DNA of 64,000 bases from JABHIE01 sp964584805 (GTDB lineage: Bacteria > Planctomycetota > UBA1135), in assembly GCA_964584805.1 (NCBI GenBank), contig CAZPAY010000004.1, positions 62,001 to 126,000 of the forward strand. Direction: 5' to 3'. Of this stretch, positions 1 through 7,530 are shown piece after piece. Under the pieces are notes generated by a model, which saw nothing but the letters and a program-made list of their open reading frames with translations, did not search any database and was not told the DNA's origin. How positions within the stretch are numbered: the first letter of the stretch is position 1; the number at the start of each line of letters is the position of its first letter. Position numbers and translations under genes: made by a program.

Positions 1-544
1 TCGAGTGCTTGTAAGACCACGCGGCAAGAGTCGGAATCTTAGAAATCAAGCGAATCGTGTTGATGTCTTGTTCGTGCTCGCCATATTCATCACCTTGATA
101 GAAGCAAGACATGGCCGAAACGGCGGCTGACATCACAGGCATGGGGTGTGCATTGGTCGGCATCGACAAGAACAACGAGCGGAAATTCTCGTTGAGCATG
201 GTGTGGTGCGTGATGCTGTCGGTGAAGTCTTTATTTTGTTCCTTGTTAGGCAGCTCACCATTCAGCAGCAAATATGCCACCTCAAGGAAAGTCGAGTTTT
301 TTGCTAAATCTTCAATGGCATAGCCACGATAACGCAAAATACCTTTGTCGCCATCGATGTAGGTAATGGAGCTCTTGCAAGAGCCCGTGTTGCCATAGCC
401 TGGGTCGAGCGTAATCAACCCCGCTTTGGAGCGCAGCTTGCTGATATCGACAGCAGTTTCATTTTCGGTGCCAACATGGACGGGTAAATCGTAGGAATTC
501 CCGTCGTAAGACAGTTGAGCAGTTTTGGTTTCTTGAGAGCTCAT
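1..544 (-). CDS. gltA: Citrate synthase, N-terminal part (cut by window edge)
   Basis: Citrate synthase condenses acetyl-CoA and oxaloacetate to citrate in the TCA cycle. Reading the minus strand from the ATG at 544 gives about 181 residues of the N-terminal half. These include the family's GLITLDPGYGNTGSC stretch, the ITYIDGDKGILRYRGY beta-hairpin region and the LLNGELP helix, all typical of hexameric type II citrate synthases. The catalytic C-terminal half lies outside the window. An in-frame ATG at 559 would add five residues; neither start has a clear Shine-Dalgarno site. A citrate lyase operon lies about 4 kb away, so synthesis and cleavage of citrate are encoded close together. Confidence 0.93.
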   Translation of the reverse strand, partial: MSSQETKTAQLSYDGNSYDLPVHVGTENETAVDISKLRSKAGLITLDPGYGNTGSCKSSITYIDGDKGILRYRGYAIEDLAKNSTFLEVAYLLLNGELPNKEQNKDFTDSITHHTMLNENFRSLFLSMPTNAHPMPVMSAAVSAMSCFYQGDEYGEHEQDINTIRLISKIPTLAAWSYKHS

Positions 545-559
545 GGTAGAGGACGACAT

Positions 560-753
560 TTATTTGGGTGGGGTTGTGCCGTGTGTGACGGCGAAAAGAA
601 ATAGGCTGGCGGAACCTATCTTTTATTAACCCCAACCAGGGAAGGAAAAAGCCCTGCCTGGGGAATTTTTTTGCCCTAGCCCTGACTTCTCGGAAGACGA
701 GATGGTATCACACATCCATGCAAAATGCCGACACCAAGTTCGAAAAGTGCTGT
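560..753. other. Intergenic region between nfu and gltA
   Basis: No ORF is evident. The region should carry the gltA promoter (minus strand). Its most visible element is the hairpin at 630-663 followed by a T run. An AT-rich stretch (ttttatta) lies near 621-628. Confidence 0.6.
630..672 (+). terminator. Hairpin followed by seven T on the plus strand
   Basis: The arms at 630-641 and 652-663 (ccccaaccagg-type and cctgcctgggg-type) pair with two central mismatches around an A-rich loop. They are followed by AA and seven T on the plus strand. The form is that of an intrinsic terminator, but the flanking genes are both on the minus strand, where the A run precedes the hairpin. It may stop antisense transcription or act as a structure in the gltA leader. 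Confidence 0.35.
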
Positions 754-1356
754 CTACATGTAGGCGTTTGAGCCAGAATTGTGGTCGGTCGCATCAAAGA
801 TATTGCCAACCTCAGGCACCTTGTCACGGATGGCAACCTCAATGCCCTGTTGCATCGTCTCGCCGGCACTTGAGCAACCCTGGCAACCGCCGCCCATATT
901 GATGTAGAGGTCAGAGCCATCGCTTGCCTGAATTTCAACCCATCCGCCGTGTGAGGCAAGACCGGGGTTGAGCTCGTCGTCGATGACCGTTTGAGCGGTA
1001 TGGCGAATCAAGTCTGTACCCGTGAGAGCGTCAGCTGCGCCTTCTTTGAATGCCTCGCCGCCCTCTTGCAGAAAACCACGGATCGCCGACCCGCTGGCCC
1101 GCGCCATCTCGCGCCAGTCACTCGGCACCTCGTGCATGGTGATCATGACCTCAGAGCGGCCAATGCGGATGCCTTTCACACCCTCAACATTTTCGAAAAT
1201 GGCGTGGGCAAGCGGAGCCCACTCTTTCGACCAGGCTGGATCGGATGTGTAAAGATGCCCAGAGTACATACTGCGATCGACGCGGAATTTGCAGTTTGTG
1301 GGCAGGAATTGCGGCTCAGCCGTAATCCGGATTTCGGGGGTGTCGGTTTCAGACAT
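754..1356 (-). CDS. nfu: Nfu-type iron-sulfur cluster scaffold protein
   Basis: Nfu proteins carry and deliver Fe-S clusters to apo-enzymes. The N-terminal half (about residues 8-90) resembles the Nfu_N domain, with the TEPQFLPTNCKF-like beginning and the FENVEGVKGIRIGRSEVMIT segment. The C-terminal half (about 115-185) is a NifU-like domain with the cluster-binding CQGC at residues 158-161 inside GGGCQGCSSAGETM. The length of 200 residues is usual for Nfu1-like proteins. A TATAAAAT box sits just before the ATG, so the gene seems to have its own promoter 16 bp after the carbamoyltransferase stop. Candidate clients in the window include the YgiQ radical SAM protein. Confidence 0.9.
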   Translation of the reverse strand: MSETDTPEIRITAEPQFLPTNCKFRVDRSMYSGHLYTSDPAWSKEWAPLAHAIFENVEGVKGIRIGRSEVMITMHEVPSDWREMARASGSAIRGFLQEGGEAFKEGAADALTGTDLIRHTAQTVIDDELNPGLASHGGWVEIQASDGSDLYINMGGGCQGCSSAGETMQQGIEVAIRDKVPEVGNIFDATDHNSGSNAYM

Positions 1357-1362
1357 GGTGGG

Positions 1363-1370
1363 ATTTTATA
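1363..1370 (-). promoter_or_regulatory. -10 box of nfu, leaderless layout
   Basis: The minus strand reads TATAAAAT, then six bases (cccacc), then the ATG of nfu at 1356. There is no room for a ribosome binding site, so transcription probably starts at or next to the ATG. No convincing -35 was seen. Confidence 0.6.
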
Positions 1371-1372
1371 GG

Positions 1373-3514
1373 CTAGGAAGCGGGTGCGCTCCAGTCGGGG
1401 ATGACTTCTTCTGGGTCAACGGTGGCGTGCTCGGTGAAATGCAGCAATTGCAGTCGCCAAAGTCGCTCAAGGCGTGTGCGGATTTCAGACGGCTCGGCGT
1501 CAAATTCTTCGGCGAAGAAGGTTTCGATTTCGGTCACTGTTGCAGAACCGTCCGCGTGCTCAAGAAGACCGAGTTCCATGGAATCGGCATCGTGCGTGCG
1601 CCCACCCGCCATGATGCGCACCGACAAAACCTCGCCATCAGATTTGGAGGTCACCTCAGCCGTGAAGTTGTCGTCAGCCTGCGGCGTGAGGGTATCGAGC
1701 GCGGTGTCACCTAACTCATCTTGGCTGGAAGGCCACGGGCGTTTCCAGGCGCGGAATGGGCCGAGATAAACCGCATCTAAATCAGAATCCAAGAAGGCAC
1801 GAATCGCATCGGTGGGGCTGTCGACCAGCGGCTCGCCTTTGATGTTGAAACTCGTGTTGAGAATCATCGGCATACCCGTGCGTTGATGAAAGCCCTCAAT
1901 GAGGCGGTGATAAAGCGGGTTGTCACGCCGGCGCAATGTTTGGATGCGCGCTGTGCCATCAAAATGAATGACAGACGGGATTTGCTCGGCTTTATCGGGT
2001 CGTGCGTCGACCGTGAGCGACATGTAGGGGCTGGGCGTGACATTCTGAAACCAGTCATTCGCGTGGTTAGCCAAAACGGTGGGGGCAAATGGCCGATACG
2101 ATTCGCGTTTTTTAATTGCCGAATTAATCCGCTCAATCATGCCCACATCAGCCGGGGTCGCCAAAATCGAGCGATTGCCCAATGCGCGCGGCCCAAACTC
2201 ACTGCGACCTTGGAACCAGCCAATGACTTCCCCCTCGGCGAGCCAGTGCGCGGCGCTATCCGCGGCATCGTCTACCTCAACCCACTCAAGCCAAGCGGCT
2301 TTGTCGTGGAGAGCCTCTTGAATTTCGCCAATTTCAAATTCAGTGCCTTGATAGGGATGGAAGGGCTCGGGCGCAGTGACCTCACCCGCCTCTTTTTGTA
2401 GCAGCGCATAGCCAAATCGAGCACACCCTAATGCAACGCCATCGTCACCGGGCGCTGGTGGGATGTAAATCTGCTCAAAGCCCAATTCACGGTGGATGCG
2501 GCCATTCAGAGTCGAATTCAATGCAACCCCGCCGGCGAGGCAGATGTTTGCGGCGCCCGTTTTTTCGCGCAGGCGTTTGAGGAAATCGAGTGCGATGTCT
2601 TCCAGGTCTTTTTGCGCATCATCGGCAAGGCGTGCGTATTTCGGGTGGTTGCTCTCGTCGGCCCATTGATTGGTGGCAGGTTCAGCGTGCAGGCGTGACC
2701 AGTTGACCTTTAAATTTTCGAGCGGTCCCGACATGACCTTGCGTCGTGGGATGTCACTGGCCCATTTGTCAGCGCATGGCGCGAGCCCCATGATTTTGCC
2801 GCAAGCATTCCAGTCGCCGAAAACATGGCTGGAAATGCGGCTGTAAACCGCACCGAGGGACTCCATGTTTTCGAAACCGTAGTTGTACAGAAAGGTCGGT
2901 GTCTTTTCGGCAATCCAGCGCTTGAAGGTGCGTGTTAAATCACTCCCGCGGAATAAAAAGGCCGACTCGCCTTCGCGCCAGCCGGTGGTTAAATCGGGCT
3001 CATTTGGGATTTGTTCAAAACCCTCGGCTTTGGGTAAATCTAAGTCAGTAAAAGTATCGACCGCAACATCGCCAGCGTGAAGGTCACGCCAAGTTGAGCC
3101 GATGCCGTCCATGACAACGATGAGACCGTCATCGAAGGGGGCGTCTTGCATGACCGACCAAGCGTGCGCGAGGTGGTGGCTGAGCTCGACCTTGCGCACG
3201 CCCGGCAGTAAATTGTCATCGCTCAGGTAACCTGGGCGGTATTGATCGAGCGCGGCCGCCCAAGGCAAGGTCTCTTCAAAAGGCTCAATGCGGAAAAGGT
3301 GATTGTTGGCCACCACGAGGGCTAAATCGCTGCAACCGATGCCTGCCTGCTCAAGAGTGTGCCGCACCAATTCAGCCGTGTCGCCGCCATCGTGCTTCTT
3401 GCGTGTGATGCGCTCTTTGCTCAGCGCGAAGACGACCTCACCGCTGCGGTCGAGCAAAACGGCCGACGCGGAGTGCGTGTATTGATTGAGACCGAGGGTG
3501 TATTCGGCGGGCAT
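1373..3514 (-). CDS. NodU/CmcH-family carbamoyltransferase
   Basis: Members transfer a carbamoyl group from carbamoyl phosphate to a hydroxyl of a sugar or small molecule through a carbamoyl-adenylate. The N-terminal part (about residues 5-360) has the ASKHA-like fold, with LGLNQYTHSASAVLLD at the start and CLAGGVALNSTLNGRI near residue 325. The C-terminal domain has GWFQGRSEFGPRALGNRSIL and RESYRPFAPTVL, the signature of the carbamoyltransferase C-terminal domain. About 100 acidic residues after position 600 (TLTPQADDNFTAEVTSKSD onward) exceed the usual core and contain no motif I recognise. The next gene is nfu. The substrate is unknown: a surface glycan, an antibiotic-like molecule or a tRNA-type target are all possible. 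Confidence 0.9.
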   Translation of the reverse strand: MPAEYTLGLNQYTHSASAVLLDRSGEVVFALSKERITRKKHDGGDTAELVRHTLEQAGIGCSDLALVVANNHLFRIEPFEETLPWAAALDQYRPGYLSDDNLLPGVRKVELSHHLAHAWSVMQDAPFDDGLIVVMDGIGSTWRDLHAGDVAVDTFTDLDLPKAEGFEQIPNEPDLTTGWREGESAFLFRGSDLTRTFKRWIAEKTPTFLYNYGFENMESLGAVYSRISSHVFGDWNACGKIMGLAPCADKWASDIPRRKVMSGPLENLKVNWSRLHAEPATNQWADESNHPKYARLADDAQKDLEDIALDFLKRLREKTGAANICLAGGVALNSTLNGRIHRELGFEQIYIPPAPGDDGVALGCARFGYALLQKEAGEVTAPEPFHPYQGTEFEIGEIQEALHDKAAWLEWVEVDDAADSAAHWLAEGEVIGWFQGRSEFGPRALGNRSILATPADVGMIERINSAIKKRESYRPFAPTVLANHANDWFQNVTPSPYMSLTVDARPDKAEQIPSVIHFDGTARIQTLRRRDNPLYHRLIEGFHQRTGMPMILNTSFNIKGEPLVDSPTDAIRAFLDSDLDAVYLGPFRAWKRPWPSSQDELGDTALDTLTPQADDNFTAEVTSKSDGEVLSVRIMAGGRTHDADSMELGLLEHADGSATVTEIETFFAEEFDAEPSEIRTRLERLWRLQLLHFTEHATVDPEEVIPDWSAPAS

Positions 3515-3561
3515 GGTGGGGGTAGATTAACTTCCGCAGCGGCGGGCTGCTCGCGGCTGGA

Positions 3562-4716
3562 TTAAAGGCCTTTGATGGACCAATGCAAAAAAGCTTGATG
3601 CCGTTGCTCGCGTGTTTCGCCGGTTGCTTCCTCAAGTAGGTCGCTCAATTTCTGACCACGCTCGGCGGGAGGTAAAAACGAAAGTTTGTGGTGACGCAGT
3701 TTTTTTAGCGCGCCCAAAAACACCGTCTGACGGCTGATGGCAAGCGGCTTCTTTGGACGGTTCCAAATCGTGGCCTTTTGCGCTTTGAGTGCCTCGTCAC
3801 CCACGGGGTAACGGTCGTCCATGAGAAAGGAAAGTACCCCCCAAGAATAAGCGTAATCGGTGCGGGCAAAATCAGCGCGCGTGCGGGCGAGCACCGCATC
3901 AAGGTGGGCTTCGGGCGTCGAAACGCTGGAAGCGCGCATTTGTCGCGTTGCATTTTTCATGAGCGTTTTCCAGTTGGACGGATGGTTATCGGCATTATTC
4001 ATGGCCGCGCCGATGCCTGCAAAAACGCCGTATCCGTGAATCTTGCTTTTGACCACAGCTTTTTCGTGGGAAACAAGGCCGAATGGTTTTTTGACCATTT
4101 CTAAGACGAGCCACCCCGCGAAACCTTCTTTAAGAGCTTCAGGGACGCCAAAGCCGGTGTAAGAACAGGCGAGGTTCATCCGCAAGATGCCCAAATCGTG
4201 CACGGCGCGCGTGCTGATTTCTGCTTTGCCAATCGGTCGAGTCGCCACAATTGCGACAGGTGGAAAAGACCAAACGCCATTGCCCGATTTTGTGACGGCC
4301 TCAAAAAACGCACCGTCAGGCCCAGGTGAATCCCATCGACTCGCTTCTCGTGCGACAAGGGGCCGAAGCCGAGGGATGGCCTCAGGTGTGTCGATCAGCA
4401 ACAGCCGAATCGGCACATCATTCGGGGTGTCGGGCTCGCCAATGCGCTCGTTGATGCTCGCCCAAGACTTCAGAAGATTTTTCTCAAGGCTGCGCCTCAT
4501 TTTTGAGTTTTCAAACCAAATCTCAAGCCCCGGCTCTTTTACGAGGAACATCTTGGAAAGCCCCAGTTTTTTCGCCATGGCTTTCTCGTCAGCCGGCCAG
4601 TGACTAGGGGGCGGCTCGACAAAGTTTTGGCCCTCGGCCTCTTGAGCCGGGGAGCAAATGGGGAGCCATGTGAAGAGAAGGCTAGAGAGGAGAGTGATAA
4701 TCATAAAAAACCGCAA
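3562..4716 (-). CDS. Secreted protein of unknown function, possibly an inactive metallopeptidase fold
   Basis: Residues 1-25 form a signal peptide (charged start, hydrophobic core, cleavage near SPAQ). The segment around AVHDLGILRMNLACSY, followed by VPEALKEGFAGWLVLEM, has the spacing of the HExxH helix and the EGfA helix of DUF1570/gluzincin-like planctomycete proteins. The zinc-binding HExxH is not present here, so the protein would be a degenerate or non-catalytic relative. This is inference from pattern only. The chosen TTG start supplies the positive charge expected in a signal peptide; an ATG at 4704 is an alternative. A TAGAAT lies just upstream. The gene is divergent from the citrate lyase operon. 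Confidence 0.6.
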   Translation of the reverse strand: MRFFMIITLLSSLLFTWLPICSPAQEAEGQNFVEPPPSHWPADEKAMAKKLGLSKMFLVKEPGLEIWFENSKMRRSLEKNLLKSWASINERIGEPDTPNDVPIRLLLIDTPEAIPRLRPLVAREASRWDSPGPDGAFFEAVTKSGNGVWSFPPVAIVATRPIGKAEISTRAVHDLGILRMNLACSYTGFGVPEALKEGFAGWLVLEMVKKPFGLVSHEKAVVKSKIHGYGVFAGIGAAMNNADNHPSNWKTLMKNATRQMRASSVSTPEAHLDAVLARTRADFARTDYAYSWGVLSFLMDDRYPVGDEALKAQKATIWNRPKKPLAISRQTVFLGALKKLRHHKLSFLPPAERGQKLSDLLEEATGETREQRHQAFLHWSIKGL

Positions 4717-4758
4717 GCATTCTACTCTCTAAGGGTGGGAAGCCGTGCTTCAGGGGCT

Positions 4759-4764
4759 TAGAAT
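4759..4764 (+). promoter_or_regulatory. -10 box of the citrate lyase operon, leaderless layout
   Basis: TAGAAT is followed by six bases (cgccgc) and the ATG at 4771. No Shine-Dalgarno sequence is present. Confidence 0.55.
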
Positions 4765-4770
4765 CGCCGC

Positions 4771-5946
4771 ATGAATGCAATGCGTGCATGTGAGGCCGGC
4801 CGCCGGGGCGATAAAGTCCGGGGCGACCTCTGGTTGGGTTTTACGCCTGCCGATTCCGGCGGATTAGAACTCGAATTTTTTTCCAAACTTGAGGGCATGT
4901 TCGGCGAGCCAACGCGCGAGCTGATTTTGTCTTTGATGGCGACTCATGGTGTCGAGCACGGCAAGCTTGAGGTCGAAGACAAAGGCGGCTACCCGTTTTT
5001 GATTCGCGCTCGGGTTGAGTCGCTTTTGCAGAAGGCTTTCGGAAATCTTGAGTTGCGCGTTGAGCCCGCTGAGGCGGTTTCAGCGGCCGAGATGCCGCCC
5101 ATTACTCGCGACGGCTTGCGCCGCTCGCGTTTGTATTTGCCGGGCAATGAGGCCAAATACATGCTCAATGCCGCGCTTCATGGGCCCGACGGTGTGATTT
5201 TGGATCTTGAAGATTCCGTTGCGCCAGCTGCGAAACAAGATGCGCGAGCCGTCGTCCGCCATGCTTTGCACACACTAGATTTTGGCGATTGCGAGCGCAT
5301 GGTTCGCGTTAACCAAGGTGAGCTTGGCCTGGAAGACATGCGGTTGTTGGCCGATGCTCCGATGCATTTGGTTTTGCTGCCCAAGGTTGAGACGGCTGCC
5401 GAAGTTGAGGCTTTTGACAAGGCCGCCGGCGATTCCGATGTGCTTTTTATGCCCATCATTGAGAGTGCGCTAGGGGTTATGTCGGCACTTGAAATTGCCA
5501 AGGCCAGCCCACGCAATGTCGCGCTAACCTTGGGTCTTGAAGATTTGACCGCCGATTTAGGTGTCGTTAAAACCGCTGGCGGCACCGAAACAGCTTGGGC
5601 TTGCACTCAAGTGATTTTCGCCGCCAAAGCTTGCGGCCTGCAAGCGATTGATTCCGTTTACGGCAACATCGGCGACACGGATGGTCTCCGTAACAGCGTG
5701 GCACTCGCTAAATCGATGGGCTTTGAGGGTAAAGGCTGTGTGCACCCGCGGCAGATTCAAGTCGTGCATGACGCATTTGCCCCGTCCGAGGCTGAGTTGG
5801 AAAAGGCACGCAAAATTGTGGCCGCCTTTGAGGATGCGCAAGCCAAAGGTTTGGGCGTGGTGAGCCTCGGCTCGAAAATGATTGACCCACCTGTCGTGAA
5901 ACGGGCTTTGAAATTGGTCGCCCTCGCCGAGGAGATGAACTCATGA
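4771..5946 (+). CDS. citDE: CitD-CitE fusion: citrate lyase gamma (acyl carrier) and beta (lyase) subunits
   Basis: Citrate lyase splits citrate to acetate and oxaloacetate; CitE is the citryl-thioester lyase and CitD carries the thioester. Residues about 1-95 look like CitD: GGLELEFFSKLEGMFGEPTRELILSLMATHGVEHGKLEVEDKGG and IRARVESLLQKAF match its helices. Residues about 105-391 are the HpcH/HpaI-type CitE barrel with RSRLYLPGNE, ILDLEDSVAP, LTLGLEDL and GFEGKGCVHPRQI. CitD normally has an ESSD motif whose first serine holds the phosphoribosyl-dephospho-CoA group; in my alignment the same place reads VRGD, so the serine seems lost. No CitC, CitG or CitX gene is nearby. The stop overlaps the start of citF by 4 bp. 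Fusion of the two subunits and the missing serine are both unusual. Confidence 0.85.
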   Translation: MNAMRACEAGRRGDKVRGDLWLGFTPADSGGLELEFFSKLEGMFGEPTRELILSLMATHGVEHGKLEVEDKGGYPFLIRARVESLLQKAFGNLELRVEPAEAVSAAEMPPITRDGLRRSRLYLPGNEAKYMLNAALHGPDGVILDLEDSVAPAAKQDARAVVRHALHTLDFGDCERMVRVNQGELGLEDMRLLADAPMHLVLLPKVETAAEVEAFDKAAGDSDVLFMPIIESALGVMSALEIAKASPRNVALTLGLEDLTADLGVVKTAGGTETAWACTQVIFAAKACGLQAIDSVYGNIGDTDGLRNSVALAKSMGFEGKGCVHPRQIQVVHDAFAPSEAELEKARKIVAAFEDAQAKGLGVVSLGSKMIDPPVVKRALKLVALAEEMNS

Positions 5947-7520
5947 GTGATATTCTGAAAACAGTTGTCGGGCGCGAGGTGCCGTCCGTCGTGAACGATG
6001 TCGAAACTACTCCCTTTATGGGGGTGGGTAAGTTTGAACCAAGTGGTCGCAAGGCCGCGCCGCCGATTCGCCGTTGCAGCGATTACCCTAGCGATGGCAA
6101 TAAGGTTGTCGAGGTCGAGGGTGACATGGTGGCTCAATTGAAAGAGGCTTTGTCGCGTGCGGGTTTGCGTGACGGCATGACGATTTCGACGCATCATCAT
6201 TTTCGTAATGGCGATTTGGTGGCTAACGCACTTTTTGAAGCCGCGCACGATTTGGGCGTGAAAGATTTGCGCTGGTATCCGAGCGCGTGCTTCCCGTGTC
6301 AGGCGGGGCTGATTGATTACCTCGAAGACGGCACGATTCACCATATTGAAGGCTCCATGAATGGCCCACTTGGCGCCTACGCCTCCGAGGGGAAAATGCG
6401 CGGGTTGGGTGTTTTGCGCTCACATGGTGGGCGATGGCAAGCCGTCCAAGATGGCGAGGTGCATATCGATATCGCCGTGCTTGCCGCGCCGACGGCGGAT
6501 GCTTTCGGTAACGCTACCGGTGATCGCGGGCCGAGTGCCTGCGGTTTGTTGGGCTTTGGTTTGGTCGATTCGATTTACGCGGACCATGTGATTGCCGTGA
6601 CCGATAATTTGGTGCCATTCCCGTGTTTGCCTTGGCAAATTCAAGGGCAAAATGTGGATCAGGTCGTGGTCGTTGAAAAGGTGGGCTTGCCTGAGCGGAT
6701 TATCTCCGGCACCACGCGCGTGACGAAATCACCTGACCGGCTTTTGATCGCGGAAAACATTGCTAAATTTGTGCGCGATGTGGGCATCTTGAAAGATGGG
6801 TTCTCCTTTCAGGCAGGTGCGGGTGGCATCACCTTGGCGTTTGCCATGTACTTGAAAGAAATGATGATTCAACAGGGCATCACCGCATCATTCGTGCGCG
6901 GTGGGTCGAATCAATATCTGGTCGAGATGCTCGAAGAGGGGCTGACCCCTGTGATTTTAGATGGCCAGACATTTGATTTGGAAGGCGTGCGTTCCATGCG
7001 CGAAAATGCCGGGCATCAAAATACATCGCCGTTTACGAGTTACAACTTTCACGGAAAGGGGAATTTCGCTTCGATGATTGATGTCGTGGTCTTGGGCGCG
7101 ACCGAAGTTGATGTCAACTTTAATGCAAATGTCGTGACGCATTCTGATGGGCGATTGCTTCACGGTATCGGCGGTTGGCAAAACTGCTTGTTTGCCGGGT
7201 GCACGATTTTGGCGGTGCCGAGCGTGCGCGATCGCATCCCCGTAATTCTTGATGAGGTCACCACGATGGTTGGCCCCGGTGAGTTGATTGATGTCATCGC
7301 GACCGAGCAAGGTTTGTGCATTAATCCGCGCCGCACCGATTTGATCGAGGCGGCTCGTGGTAGCTCGGTGCCGATTTTGGACATCCACGACTTAAAGGCG
7401 CGCTTAAATCGTCTTTGTGGAGGCCAGCCGGCAAAACCAAAGCTAGGTGATGAGTTCATCGCAGCCATTAAATGGGTCGATGGCACGGTGATTGATGGCG
7501 TCCGTCGCGTGCTGAGTTAG
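5943..7520 (+). CDS. citF: Citrate lyase alpha subunit (citrate:acetyl-carrier transferase)
   Basis: CitF exchanges the acetyl group on the carrier thioester for citrate. The 525 residues match CitF in length and in motifs: STHHHFRNGD, FQAGAGGITLAFA, FVRGGSNQYLVEMLEEGL, ENAGHQNTSPFTSYNFHGKGNFASM-like stretch, DVVVLGATEVDVNFN and LLHGIGGWQN. It belongs to the CoA-transferase family. Translation is coupled to citDE by an ATGA overlap. With citrate synthase at 1-544 the pair could serve acetate/oxaloacetate recycling or, in reverse, citrate formation; direction cannot be told from sequence. Confidence 0.92.
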   Translation: MSDILKTVVGREVPSVVNDVETTPFMGVGKFEPSGRKAAPPIRRCSDYPSDGNKVVEVEGDMVAQLKEALSRAGLRDGMTISTHHHFRNGDLVANALFEAAHDLGVKDLRWYPSACFPCQAGLIDYLEDGTIHHIEGSMNGPLGAYASEGKMRGLGVLRSHGGRWQAVQDGEVHIDIAVLAAPTADAFGNATGDRGPSACGLLGFGLVDSIYADHVIAVTDNLVPFPCLPWQIQGQNVDQVVVVEKVGLPERIISGTTRVTKSPDRLLIAENIAKFVRDVGILKDGFSFQAGAGGITLAFAMYLKEMMIQQGITASFVRGGSNQYLVEMLEEGLTPVILDGQTFDLEGVRSMRENAGHQNTSPFTSYNFHGKGNFASMIDVVVLGATEVDVNFNANVVTHSDGRLLHGIGGWQNCLFAGCTILAVPSVRDRIPVILDEVTTMVGPGELIDVIATEQGLCINPRRTDLIEAARGSSVPILDIHDLKARLNRLCGGQPAKPKLGDEFIAAIKWVDGTVIDGVRRVLS

Positions 7521-7523
7521 AAT
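7518..7523 (+). promoter_or_regulatory. -10 box for the gene at 7531, overlapping the citF stop
   Basis: TAGAAT begins inside the citF stop codon and lies seven bases before the ATG at 7531. It matches the leaderless layout seen elsewhere in the window. Confidence 0.5.
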
Positions 7524-7530
7524 CAGCTCC

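Noticed and set aside
630..672. Terminator for nfu
   Set aside because: On the minus strand the A run comes before the hairpin, so the orientation is wrong for nfu; it is listed only as a plus-strand hairpin.
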